The position numbers and the translations under genes were made by a program. The notes below the pieces were generated by a model. The model saw only the letters and a program-made list of their open reading frames with translations. It was not told the origin of the DNA and searched no databases. Source: Bacteroidota bacterium (GTDB lineage: Bacteria; Bacteroidota; Bacteroidia; Chitinophagales; Chitinophagaceae). Taken from it: a stretch of 64,000 nt of DNA. The stretch is from positions 1 through 64,000 of the forward strand of contig JAEWKC010000047.1 of assembly GCA_023386235.1 (NCBI GenBank). The letters run 5' to 3'. Positions 54,517 through 63,803 of this stretch are shown one piece after another (position 1 is the first letter of the stretch; each line of letters opens with the position of its first letter).

Positions 54517-57500
54517 ATGATCCTCAGTAAAAATTATTCTCTTTTTCTCTTTCTCTCTTTTTTATTATGCGTACCATTTGTGGCAACATCTCAGATTGTT
54601 GAAGGTCCGGTTCAGAATGTAATAATATCCGGAACTGTAAGAGATAATCTAAATACTCCAATGGAAGGAGCTACAGTTACTAATTCCAATTCAGGTAAAT
54701 CTACAATTTCAAACAATAGTGGTCAGTATTCTATAGAAGCTGCTACGGGAGACTCAATCGTAGCAAGTTACGTTGGGTATACTCCTTACTCTTTTGCTGT
54801 AAAAGAAAGGTTGGTAGTTGATATTGTTTTAGACGCACTGGTAGGAAGTATGAACGATGTGGTTGTTGTAGGTTACGGGCGACAAAAAAAGGTAAGTCTG
54901 GTTGGAGCTCAGTCTACTGTAAAAGCAGAGGAGCTTCAGCATCCAGTGGCAAACCTAAGTACTATGCTTGCAGGTCGTATTGCAGGAATGGTAGGAGTTC
55001 AGCGGTCAGGCTTGCCTGGCAGTAATACTGCAGATGTTTGGATTAGAGGAATTCAAACTTTTGGAGGCAGCCAAAGTGGTGCGCTGGTTATTATTGACGG
55101 TATACAAGGTAGGGATTTAAACAGTATAGATCCTGAAGATATTGAATCATTTACTATTTTAAAAGATGCATCAGCAACTGCAGTTTATGGTTCTTTAGGG
55201 GCAAATGGTGTGGTTCTTATTACAACTAAAAGGGGCAAAACGGGTAAAGTCAATTTGATGTTTAATTACAATGAAGGAATCACGATGTTTACTAAAGTGC
55301 AGGAAATGGCCGATGCTAAAACGTATATGGAGCTGAAAAATGAAGCTTTAGTAGCATCTGGTCTACAACCTCAATTTACTGATGCCTATATTGATAGTAC
55401 ATTGTCAGGCACCGCTAATCCTTATGTATATCCCAATATTGACTGGATAGATTATTTGTTTAAAAAATATGCATCCAACAGAAGATTTAATTTTAGCGCA
55501 AGTGGAGGATCTGAAAACACAAAATATTATACGTCTCTTGCATACTATGATGAAGGTTCCTTGATAAAAACTGATCCAAAAACAGATTATGATGCAGGTA
55601 CACGTTTTTCCCGATATAATTTTACTTCCAATGTAGACATGAATTGGACCAGAACTACAAAATTTACTTTAGGCATCAGTGGTTATATTTCTAACTTTAA
55701 TGAACCCGGAAGCGGAGCAGGTGCAGCTTTTCAAGACGCTATGAAAGCAAGCCCGGTATTTTATCCGCCCATGTATCCGGGCGATTTGGTTTCAGGTATT
55801 GCGTATGGCTCATCTCCATCTCCTAACCCTTGGGCGGCAGTGACGCAAACAGGATATGTAAAAAGGTTTCAGTCTAAAATACAGAGCAATGCTACTATTA
55901 CGCAAGACCTCAGTTTTTGGGTAAAAGGTTTATCTATAAGTGGGCTATATTCATTCGATGTGTTTAATGAATCTTTTCAAAATAGAAGAAGAAATAGAAG
56001 TATTTATTATTTAAATCAGGCAGATCCGTATAACGACGATGGAACGCTCAATTTAGAACAAATGATTTCAGGGTCTGATGATCTCGGTTTTAGTGTTAAT
56101 AATGGTGGTACAAGACAATTCACAACTCAAGGACAGATTATTTATACCAGAAGCTTTGGTAAAAGCAATATCAACTCCACAGTTGTTTATAATCAATTGA
56201 GTCAGTTGCAACCATTCCAGGGGTCTCTAAGTCAGTTCATTCCCAGAAGGCAACAGAACATAGCAGGAAGAGTTAATTATAATTATGATGACAGGTATTT
56301 TGCAGAAGTGAATGCCGGATATAACGGCTCTGAAGACTATGCACCCTCCAGAAGATTTGGCTTCTTTCCATCCATTGGGGTGGGTTGGGTGTTATCTAAC
56401 GAAAAATTCTTTGAGCCTTTATCAGATGTTTTCCAATTCTTTAAAATTCGCTACTCTAATGGTATTGCTGGTGCGCCGGGAACAGGTTTGCGTTTTGGAT
56501 ACCTTACTTTGATTACTACGGGTGCAAGAGGAATTAATTTTGGATTACCCGGTAGCAGCACTGGAATTTCCGGAATTAATATATCGCAATATGGAGCAGA
56601 TGTTTCTTGGGCAACAGCTCATATGCAGGACTTAGGTCTAGAATTTAACATGATAAATAACAAACTCTCTTTTGTATTGGATTATTTTAAATCTTATCGT
56701 AAAGGAGTTTTTCTCACAAGAGCAGATTTTCCGAGTTATGCAGGTTTGCAGTACAATCCGGTAGGAAACTATGGAATTGTGGATGCATCAGGATTTGATG
56801 GCACTGTGGAACTAAAACCACTCCCTTTAGGTCTAAAATCTACAATTTCATTTAGAGGAACTTTTACATACAATACCGATGTATTGATTGAGAATAGGCA
56901 GGCTCCTTTTGCAAATCCGTATCAAGAAAGAAGAGGTCAAAACATTCTGTCAACGTTTGGCTATATAGCAGAAGGTTTATTTCAAAGCCAGTCAGAAATA
57001 GATAACAGTCCGGACCAATCCGCATTAGGGAATCCAAGAGTTGGGGATATAAAATACAGAGATTTAAACGGAGATGGCGTTATAAACATATATGATCAAA
57101 CAAAAATAAGTAGAGGAGATGTGCCTAATCTTGTATACGGCTTCGGCGTAAATTTAACTTTTGGACAATTTTACATTAGCGCATTTTTTCAAGGAGTATC
57201 AGGTGCTTATAGAACGCTTGGAGGTAATGCCAGAGTTCCATTTAGCGAAGGAGGAAATGATGGTAATGTATTTGCAAATACTATAGACAGATGGACCGAA
57301 GAAAACAGGGCAGAGCATCCAATCTATCCACGTTTAGGTTTTGGAAATTCAGTTGTTGCCAATAATAATCAGACTAGCACTTGGTGGATAAAAGATATAA
57401 GTTTTATAAGATTTAAAACATTAGATTTAGGTTACAATTTGCCTAAAGGTAGTTTCAGCAACTTAGGTCTGCAAAATGCAAGAATTTATTTTTCCGGAGT

Positions 57501-57615
57501 AAACTTATTTTATTGGAGTAAATTCAAATTATGGGATCCAGAAATGAATACCAGTAATGGAGATACATATCCTAATACTCGTAATTTATCAATAGGTATT
57601 CAAGCTAATTTTTAA
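54517..57615 (+). CDS. SusC-family TonB-linked outer-membrane transporter 3
   Basis: The 1032-residue protein has a signal peptide (about 1-25, ATS-QI), a regulatory-like domain with GTVRDNLNTPMEGATV, the signature DVVVVGYGRQKK, a plug and a barrel. DLNGDGVINIYDQ is a Ca-loop-like segment. It resembles SusC 1 in several barrel segments (for example YNGSE and the final KFKLWDPE), so the two may share an ancestor within the locus. It pairs with SusD 3, which starts 20 bp downstream. Confidence 0.93.
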   Translation: MILSKNYSLFLFLSFLLCVPFVATSQIVEGPVQNVIISGTVRDNLNTPMEGATVTNSNSGKSTISNNSGQYSIEAATGDSIVASYVGYTPYSFAVKERLVVDIVLDALVGSMNDVVVVGYGRQKKVSLVGAQSTVKAEELQHPVANLSTMLAGRIAGMVGVQRSGLPGSNTADVWIRGIQTFGGSQSGALVIIDGIQGRDLNSIDPEDIESFTILKDASATAVYGSLGANGVVLITTKRGKTGKVNLMFNYNEGITMFTKVQEMADAKTYMELKNEALVASGLQPQFTDAYIDSTLSGTANPYVYPNIDWIDYLFKKYASNRRFNFSASGGSENTKYYTSLAYYDEGSLIKTDPKTDYDAGTRFSRYNFTSNVDMNWTRTTKFTLGISGYISNFNEPGSGAGAAFQDAMKASPVFYPPMYPGDLVSGIAYGSSPSPNPWAAVTQTGYVKRFQSKIQSNATITQDLSFWVKGLSISGLYSFDVFNESFQNRRRNRSIYYLNQADPYNDDGTLNLEQMISGSDDLGFSVNNGGTRQFTTQGQIIYTRSFGKSNINSTVVYNQLSQLQPFQGSLSQFIPRRQQNIAGRVNYNYDDRYFAEVNAGYNGSEDYAPSRRFGFFPSIGVGWVLSNEKFFEPLSDVFQFFKIRYSNGIAGAPGTGLRFGYLTLITTGARGINFGLPGSSTGISGINISQYGADVSWATAHMQDLGLEFNMINNKLSFVLDYFKSYRKGVFLTRADFPSYAGLQYNPVGNYGIVDASGFDGTVELKPLPLGLKSTISFRGTFTYNTDVLIENRQAPFANPYQERRGQNILSTFGYIAEGLFQSQSEIDNSPDQSALGNPRVGDIKYRDLNGDGVINIYDQTKISRGDVPNLVYGFGVNLTFGQFYISAFFQGVSGAYRTLGGNARVPFSEGGNDGNVFANTIDRWTEENRAEHPIYPRLGFGNSVVANNNQTSTWWIKDISFIRFKTLDLGYNLPKGSFSNLGLQNARIYFSGVNLFYWSKFKLWDPEMNTSNGDTYPNTRNLSIGIQANF

Positions 57616-57635
57616 TTTTATTTAATTTAGATATC

Positions 57636-59489
57636 ATGAACAAACGTATTATATTAATAGTAATAATAATTGGTCTCTTTTCCGGGTCTTGTAAAAAATT
57701 TTTAGATCAAATACCCGATAATATTTTAAAAGAAGAAGATATTTTTAAATCCATGGTGAACACGAGAGCTTATCTTGCTCAGGTATATGCCAATGTACCA
57801 GACGAATTTAGTGCTCGTTTTGCACCTTCTAATTATGCCGGTCCTTGGACAGGAGCTTCCGACGAAGCAAATTATTGGTCTCTTTCTTGGGTAATGTCTA
57901 ACTCACTCAATCAAAGTACTTGGGATAATAATGTTGGAGGAACCTATTGGATAAATTGGTACAAGCCGATAAGAACAGCAACTGATTTCATCAATAAAAT
58001 TGATGGAGCAAATCCTGATGAAGTCTCTGGTTTAATTAGAGGACATTATAAAGGTGAGGCAAGAGCTCTAAGAGCGATATTTTATTATTGGATGATGCGG
58101 TTATATGGACCAGTTATTATTCTTCCTAATGAAGTACCCGTAGAAGGCACCGGTGATGAAATATTTTTTCCTAGAAATACATTTGATGAATGTGTTGATT
58201 ATGTAGTTACTCAACTTGACTCGGCATACACCGAAATAAAACAATCCGTGCAGGGAACACCCCAAGCGGCTGATCAACCTTTGAGTTTTAACAACGTGAA
58301 AGAATGGGGGCGTGTTACTACCGGCGTTTGCAAAGCGTATAAGTTTCAAGTGTTAATGCTGGCTGCTAGCCCCTTATTTAATGGAAATGTGGAACTCTCT
58401 ACTTTGAAAAATAAAGATGGTACTCAGTTGATTAATCAAACATATGATCCTAATAAATGGACATTGGCCATAAATGCAGGAAAAGAGTTTTTATCTGAGT
58501 TTGATCCGACAACCTATTCACTATATAAAGAAAATGACGCAAATCCATATGTCGCAGCATATAAATCATGTAAAAATGCAGTTGTTACAGATTGGAATTC
58601 TGAATGGATTTTCGGAAAATCAATGGCCAGTACTGGAGATTATTGGTATGATATAACGCCTAAATTAGTGGGTTATGGAAATACGGTAGGCAAGGGGGCA
58701 GGATTTTTGTCTGTAAATCAATCAATGGTAGATGCTTATTTTATGAGAAATGGATACCCTATTGATGATCCTAATTCAGGTTATGTAAGTTCTGGTTTTT
58801 CAAATTTTAAATCCCCTTATGACGTTAGAGAAAGATCAACATTTAATCAATGGGTAAACAGAGAACCCAGGTTTTATGTTGGCGTTACCTATAACAGAAG
58901 TTACTGGCAAAATCAAGGAGGAAGTACTACTGAAGTTGTACCGGTATTTGAGTTAAGTGGTAATTCAGGAAAATCACAAAGTTCTTGGGATGTGACTTCT
59001 ACCGGCTATATTGTTCGTAAACAATTAGCAAATAGTGGTAATGCAAGTCGAGGATGGGTGTATTTAAGATTGGCCCAAATATATCTGGATTATGCCGAAG
59101 CTTTGAATGAATCAGATCCCGGGAATCCGGATATTTTAAGATACGTAAATTATATTAGAGAAAGAGCCGGAGTTCCTAAATTTGGCGATGGAGCTAATGA
59201 TATCCCAATACCTAACGGACAAGATGCTGTTAGAAACCTTATTCGAAGAGAACGCATGGTAGAATTAGCTTTTGAAAATGTTCGTTATTTCGATGTTAGA
59301 AGATGGAAGATAGCTGAAGAAACAATGGGTGCGGATGTGTATGGTATGAATGTATATGGCGATGGGAATGATTTTTATAAAAGAACTCTTGTCCAAAGAA
59401 GACGCTTTTTACAAAGAGATTATTTGTGGCCAATACCTAATGATGAAATATTGAAAGATAAATATTTAGTACAAAACCCAGGCTGGTAA
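57636..59489 (+). CDS. SusD/RagB-family glycan-binding lipoprotein 3
   Basis: The 617-residue lipoprotein (Cys19 in SGSC-KKFLD) has YKGEARALRAIFYYWMMRLYG, YLRLAQIYLDYAEALNES and the terminal VRYFDVRRWKIAEE. It shares several segments with SusD 1 (MVDAYFMRNG, YAEALNESDPGN), supporting a duplication of the susCD pair. It acts as the lid of SusC 3. Confidence 0.92.
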   Translation: MNKRIILIVIIIGLFSGSCKKFLDQIPDNILKEEDIFKSMVNTRAYLAQVYANVPDEFSARFAPSNYAGPWTGASDEANYWSLSWVMSNSLNQSTWDNNVGGTYWINWYKPIRTATDFINKIDGANPDEVSGLIRGHYKGEARALRAIFYYWMMRLYGPVIILPNEVPVEGTGDEIFFPRNTFDECVDYVVTQLDSAYTEIKQSVQGTPQAADQPLSFNNVKEWGRVTTGVCKAYKFQVLMLAASPLFNGNVELSTLKNKDGTQLINQTYDPNKWTLAINAGKEFLSEFDPTTYSLYKENDANPYVAAYKSCKNAVVTDWNSEWIFGKSMASTGDYWYDITPKLVGYGNTVGKGAGFLSVNQSMVDAYFMRNGYPIDDPNSGYVSSGFSNFKSPYDVRERSTFNQWVNREPRFYVGVTYNRSYWQNQGGSTTEVVPVFELSGNSGKSQSSWDVTSTGYIVRKQLANSGNASRGWVYLRLAQIYLDYAEALNESDPGNPDILRYVNYIRERAGVPKFGDGANDIPIPNGQDAVRNLIRRERMVELAFENVRYFDVRRWKIAEETMGADVYGMNVYGDGNDFYKRTLVQRRRFLQRDYLWPIPNDEILKDKYLVQNPGW

Positions 59490-59501
59490 TAATTTTTTAA
59501 A

Positions 59502-60482
59502 ATGAAAAATATGGCAACTATGAACTTTGATTATAACAGCAAAGACTCAAAATTTAAATATCTAATTTGTATTTTATTCATATGCTTCACATTTAGTTCT
59601 TGTGTCAAGAATGATGATTTATATACAGCTGAAGAAGGCTTGTCATATATGCCACAAGCATATCAAGACAAGGGAATTCTATCTTTGCTTAAAGTAGATT
59701 CTGCACAGGAAAAAACATTCGGATTTTATTATACAAGTTTTAATGGCGCTCCTAATGATATTACCGGAACTTTTGAAGTTGATAACAGTCTTATAGCTGA
59801 CTATAACACTGCGCATGCATATACAGGTAATATATATCATCCATTGCCGGAGGAGAGTTACTCCTTGTCTTCAACTACAACAATTGTAAAGAAAGGTAAA
59901 ACCTCATCAGAACCATTATCTATAATTATTAATCCTAAATATCTTACTATTGGAACATTATATATGATTCCCATAAAATTAGTAAGTGTTTCTTCCGGAT
60001 CTATAGACAGTACACTTTCTGTAACTTATTTCAAAATTGAAGAATTGACCATTCGTTCGAATGACTTTACTTCAGAAGGTACCATTACGGCCAGTCATTT
60101 AAATACACCAGCTGCGGAAAATTTACCTAAATTGGTAGATAATAATTTTTCAAGTAAATATTTAGCTTTTAATTACACGCCTGATTTATATATACAATTA
60201 GCTTTCCCAAGTGCAAAAAAATTAGATGCCTATACTATTACTTCTGGAAACGACGCACCAGAGAGAGATCCAAAAAACTGGACTTTACAAGGTTCTAATG
60301 ATGGAAAAAACTGGACAACTATTGATACTCGTTCCAATGAGAATTTTACAGGCAGAAGACAAACAAGAACCTTTAATTTACAATCACAAGCTAATTACTC
60401 CTATTATAGATGGAATATATCATCCATAAATGGCGCTAATCTTATTCAAATAACCGAATGGAGGTTGTTAGAATATTATTAG
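59502..60482 (+). CDS. Surface lipoprotein: DUF1735-like domain plus F5/8 type C (discoidin) domain
   Basis: The 326-residue protein has a hydrophobic signal ending in a lipobox cysteine at residue 34 (FSSC-VKNDD, acidic residues after it as in surface lipoproteins). A DUF1735-type beta domain lies at about 55-175. A C-terminal discoidin domain lies at about 185-326, with KNWTLQGSNDGKNWTTIDTR and ITEWRLLE. Discoidin domains of this type bind carbohydrate (CBM32-like). It is the last gene of unit 4 and most likely captures polymer at the surface. Confidence 0.8.
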   Translation: MKNMATMNFDYNSKDSKFKYLICILFICFTFSSCVKNDDLYTAEEGLSYMPQAYQDKGILSLLKVDSAQEKTFGFYYTSFNGAPNDITGTFEVDNSLIADYNTAHAYTGNIYHPLPEESYSLSSTTTIVKKGKTSSEPLSIIINPKYLTIGTLYMIPIKLVSVSSGSIDSTLSVTYFKIEELTIRSNDFTSEGTITASHLNTPAAENLPKLVDNNFSSKYLAFNYTPDLYIQLAFPSAKKLDAYTITSGNDAPERDPKNWTLQGSNDGKNWTTIDTRSNENFTGRRQTRTFNLQSQANYSYYRWNISSINGANLIQITEWRLLEYY

Positions 60483-60524
60483 AGTATTTAAAAAAATAAA
60501 TTTAATGTATTAAGCTATGATAAG

Positions 60525-60550
60525 AAGACCCATACATTTGGGTCTTTACT
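60525..60550 (+). terminator. Terminator after unit 4
   Basis: AAGACCC (60525-60531) and GGGTCTT (60540-60546) form a perfect 7-bp stem with an 8-nt loop, followed by TACTTTATTT. It precedes the promoter of unit 5. Confidence 0.65.
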
Positions 60551-60620
60551 TTATTTAATTAATATTCGATGCTATAATAAATATAAAATAAATTATGTTT
60601 AATCTTTGAAGTATATTCTT

Positions 60621-60641
60621 TATATTTGTTTAACGTTTAAG
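60621..60641 (+). promoter_or_regulatory. -7 box and LacI-type operator 5
   Basis: -7 box TATATTTG (60621-60628) is followed by operator TTTAACGTTTAAG (60629-60641). The ATG of the GH183 gene is only about 20 nt downstream of the CG. A good -33 TTG at the right spacing is not seen. Confidence 0.7.
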
Positions 60642-60655
60642 CAAAATCCGCATTC

Positions 60656-61825
60656 ATGTATTTCAGGCTAAAATATATATTATGTTTTATTTGTACAGCA
60701 GCACTCACAGCTTGTAATTATTCTAAAAATGTGCTTTCAACTGCACCGGATAATCAGGTAGAAGATAAAATACAAATGACCAATCTCATACGCTTATCAA
60801 GAGTTACCGGTAATTCATTAGCTTCTGATACTTTTCCTAATCCAAATAATACTGCTAAGCAATATGATGTGGGCGGAACCGACTTAGGTATTATGTGGCA
60901 AATGGGAAGTGGTAAAACAGGGATATTCTTTGGAGATACCAATGGTGAAGATTATGTACCCTTTAAAAACGGAGGCGGTGGCAACGGCAGAAACTGGCGA
61001 TCTAATGTGCTGGCTTTTTCTACTGATTTACATCTTGAAGATGGTCTTACCATTTCCGATATGGTTGTAGATAAAAACGGTCATGCAGAAGAGATTATGG
61101 CAGGAGCAAAAGCTAATCCCGCAGTGTATCAAACATCTATTCCAACGGGAGCCATACATGCCAACGGCGCCGATTACGTGCATTATATGAATATCTATCA
61201 ATGGGACAATCCAGACGGAAGGTGGCCTACTAATTTTTCTTCCGTCTATGCTTCTTACGACGATGGTAAAACATGGCAAAGGAAAAATAACCTTACTTTT
61301 GATAAAGAGAGTAAATTTTCACAGGTTTGTTATGCTAAAAAAGGCGGCATGGTATATATGGTAGGCACTTTATCCGGAAGAGGTGCTGCAGGATACCTGG
61401 CAAGATTCAAAGAAAAAGATATTGAAAATCTGAACAAATACGAATACTGGAATGGCAGTACAAAAAAATGGGTGCAAGGCAATGAAAGTAGCGCCACTCC
61501 TATACTTCAGGCGCCCATAGGAGAGGCTTCTTTGATGTATCATGAAGGTTTTAAAAGATGGATATTAATGTATATTTACGACTATAATCATGACGCAAAT
61601 CCAGTAGTAAACAGGCACGCTATTGTTTACAGAGATACTAAAGACTTACGAGAGGGATGGAGTAAAATAAAAGTGCTTACAACCTCTAAGGAATATCCGG
61701 GCTTATATAGTCCGTATATGCATCCTGCAATGAATAATGGTAAACAAATTTATTTTACAATGTCGCTGTGGGGTCCTTATAATGTATTTTTAATGAGGGC
61801 TGATTTGAAAGAAGGAAATAACTAA
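60656..61825 (+). CDS. GH183 (DUF4185) family lipoprotein, probable endo-D-arabinanase
   Basis: The 389-residue lipoprotein (Cys20 in LTAC-NYSK) matches DUF4185, now GH183, a beta-propeller family whose characterised members are endo-acting D-arabinofuranases on mycobacterial-type arabinan. Core strands are DVGGTDLGIMWQ with Asp76, GIFFGDTNGED with Asp94, FSSVYASYDDGKTWQRKNN, and EASLMYHEGFKRWILMYI. A lipid anchor suggests it works at the cell surface, where the polymer must first be cut. It heads unit 5 behind operator 5, with GH172-C 49 bp downstream. Recognition is by motif memory; a profile search would settle it. Confidence 0.75.
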   Translation: MYFRLKYILCFICTAALTACNYSKNVLSTAPDNQVEDKIQMTNLIRLSRVTGNSLASDTFPNPNNTAKQYDVGGTDLGIMWQMGSGKTGIFFGDTNGEDYVPFKNGGGGNGRNWRSNVLAFSTDLHLEDGLTISDMVVDKNGHAEEIMAGAKANPAVYQTSIPTGAIHANGADYVHYMNIYQWDNPDGRWPTNFSSVYASYDDGKTWQRKNNLTFDKESKFSQVCYAKKGGMVYMVGTLSGRGAAGYLARFKEKDIENLNKYEYWNGSTKKWVQGNESSATPILQAPIGEASLMYHEGFKRWILMYIYDYNHDANPVVNRHAIVYRDTKDLREGWSKIKVLTTSKEYPGLYSPYMHPAMNNGKQIYFTMSLWGPYNVFLMRADLKEGNN

Positions 61826-61874
61826 ATTATCAATCATAAAACTAAATTATTATAAATAATAAATCAATTTTACT

Positions 61875-63800
61875 ATGCAAAGACAAAGCCTTATTGTAAC
61901 GTTTGTTTTGTTCATGATTAGCTGTTTCAGCCTGGCCGAAGTTACGGCTCAGCAGATTAATTTTTTATCTGAACTGAATCGTTTATACAGTATCAGGGAG
62001 TTGCCTAAATACATGGAAAACTCTGTAGTGAAACAATTTTCGTCATACGACAGAAAAGGGAAAAATAATGACGGGTTTGAAGGAACGTATTCGTTTATAA
62101 GAAAAAATAATGACGGCTCTCTTGTTGTTTTTGAAACAGAAGGTAAGGGCGTAATTGAAAGATTGTGGACGCCTACACCTACAGATGATACACTTGATTT
62201 TTATCTTGATGGAAGCGCCCGGCCTACATTCTCCATCAAATTCAATGATTTGTTCAATGGCAAAATATATCCTTTCATTCCACCGCTTGTAGGCCAGCAT
62301 ATAGTAGGAGGATATTACTCTTATTTGCCTATACCTTATAACAATGGTTGCAAAATTGTTTTCAGAGGAGAAAGAATGTTATTCTATCAGTTTCAGTACA
62401 GAGAATATCCCGACAGTTATGAGGTAAAGACTTTTAACCCAATGAAAATTACAGTAGAAGAAGATAGAGAGCTAAACAAATTGGTTCGCTTATGGAACTA
62501 TGAGAACCGCGATGCCAGAAGCTTTTATGGAAATAATATACAATCTGCCACCAAAGTATTTGAGCTAAAACCCGGCCAAACTATTACATTGGCCGATATA
62601 AAAAAGGGAGGAAGAATACTGGGGATTGAATTTGACCCGGCAGAGGTTTTTGAAGGTATGAATAAGCAGATAGATTTAAAAATAACCTGGGATAATGAGC
62701 AGGTTCCGGCTGTATACGCTCCGGTTGCTGATATACTTGGCTATGCATTTGGTAAAAGATCAATGCGGGGATTAATGGCAGGTGTAAATTTTGCCAACCA
62801 GGCATATTTTTATTACCCAATGCCATTTGATAATACAGCAAAGGTAGAACTTGTATACAGGGGTTTGCAAAATGCTCAACCTTTAAAAATTTCATCAAAA
62901 GTATACTATACCAATGAGCAAAGAAATAAAAATACAGAAGGCAAATTTTACGCTTTATGGAAAAGAGAAGAACCCGCGCTTGGCAAGCCTTACGTATTCT
63001 TAGAAGGCAATGGCAGAGGGCATTACGCAGGTACGGTTTTGCATAGCCAGGCTACTGATTTTATTACATTCACTGAGTTTTTTGAAGGCGACGATCTCAC
63101 CATTATTGATGGTGAAATGACGGCGCACGGCACAGGTTCTGAAGATTATTTCAATGGCGGATGGTATGCGCAGCCGGGCGGTTGGGTAGAAAGATTAGGC
63201 GTACATTTATCAGGCTGCCTCGATTATTCTTTGCCGCTAAGTCGCACGGGCGGATACAGATTCTTTGTAAGCGATAAAATGCCTTTCAATAAAAGTATTT
63301 ATCATAGCATGGAGCATGGTCCCGAAAATAATAACAGACCGGTAGATTATATTTCCGTAGCCATGTATTATGCCGACGCGCCCATCTCGAAAGGCATGAC
63401 TCCAAACAACGATTTTACAAAAGTATTTGTTCCCGATACTTACACCTTTTACTCAAGGTTGATGGATCATCTTACTTACAGCAAAGATATTGCGCTAAAA
63501 CACGGCGGTTCAGAATTTGATGGTAAAGATGGTTTGATGAAAATAGATGTAGCAGATGTACCGGTAGGAAAATACAAGGCATATATACACACCACAACAG
63601 ATACGCCCGACGCGATGCAGGTAGGCATTAAGCAAAAGAATGGTAACATTACATGGACGAATATTGCAAATGTAAAAGGCAGAACCGATGTATTTGTAGG
63701 CAATGCCGAAGTGATAGATACCAAAGAGCCTGTAGAAGTTTATTTCAAATCAAATAAAAATAATAAGCTTATTTTTGAACGCGTATCATTAAAAAAATAA
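61875..63800 (+). CDS. GH172 (DUF2961) family exported protein C, long form
   Basis: The 641-residue protein has a signal peptide (about 1-25, VTA-QQ). Its GH172 core has GKGVIERLWTPTP, the variant GTGSEDYFNG and FFEGDDLTIIDGE. Glu404 and Glu423 lie in the positions of the catalytic pair, 19 residues apart instead of 21. It is about 250 residues longer than A and B: about 120 residues form a C-terminal beta domain (520-641, with PVGKYKAYIHTTTD) that may bind carbohydrate, and there are insertions in the core. It follows the GH183 gene and probably acts with it. Confidence 0.85.
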   Translation: MQRQSLIVTFVLFMISCFSLAEVTAQQINFLSELNRLYSIRELPKYMENSVVKQFSSYDRKGKNNDGFEGTYSFIRKNNDGSLVVFETEGKGVIERLWTPTPTDDTLDFYLDGSARPTFSIKFNDLFNGKIYPFIPPLVGQHIVGGYYSYLPIPYNNGCKIVFRGERMLFYQFQYREYPDSYEVKTFNPMKITVEEDRELNKLVRLWNYENRDARSFYGNNIQSATKVFELKPGQTITLADIKKGGRILGIEFDPAEVFEGMNKQIDLKITWDNEQVPAVYAPVADILGYAFGKRSMRGLMAGVNFANQAYFYYPMPFDNTAKVELVYRGLQNAQPLKISSKVYYTNEQRNKNTEGKFYALWKREEPALGKPYVFLEGNGRGHYAGTVLHSQATDFITFTEFFEGDDLTIIDGEMTAHGTGSEDYFNGGWYAQPGGWVERLGVHLSGCLDYSLPLSRTGGYRFFVSDKMPFNKSIYHSMEHGPENNNRPVDYISVAMYYADAPISKGMTPNNDFTKVFVPDTYTFYSRLMDHLTYSKDIALKHGGSEFDGKDGLMKIDVADVPVGKYKAYIHTTTDTPDAMQVGIKQKNGNITWTNIANVKGRTDVFVGNAEVIDTKEPVEVYFKSNKNNKLIFERVSLKK

Positions 63801-63803
63801 ATC

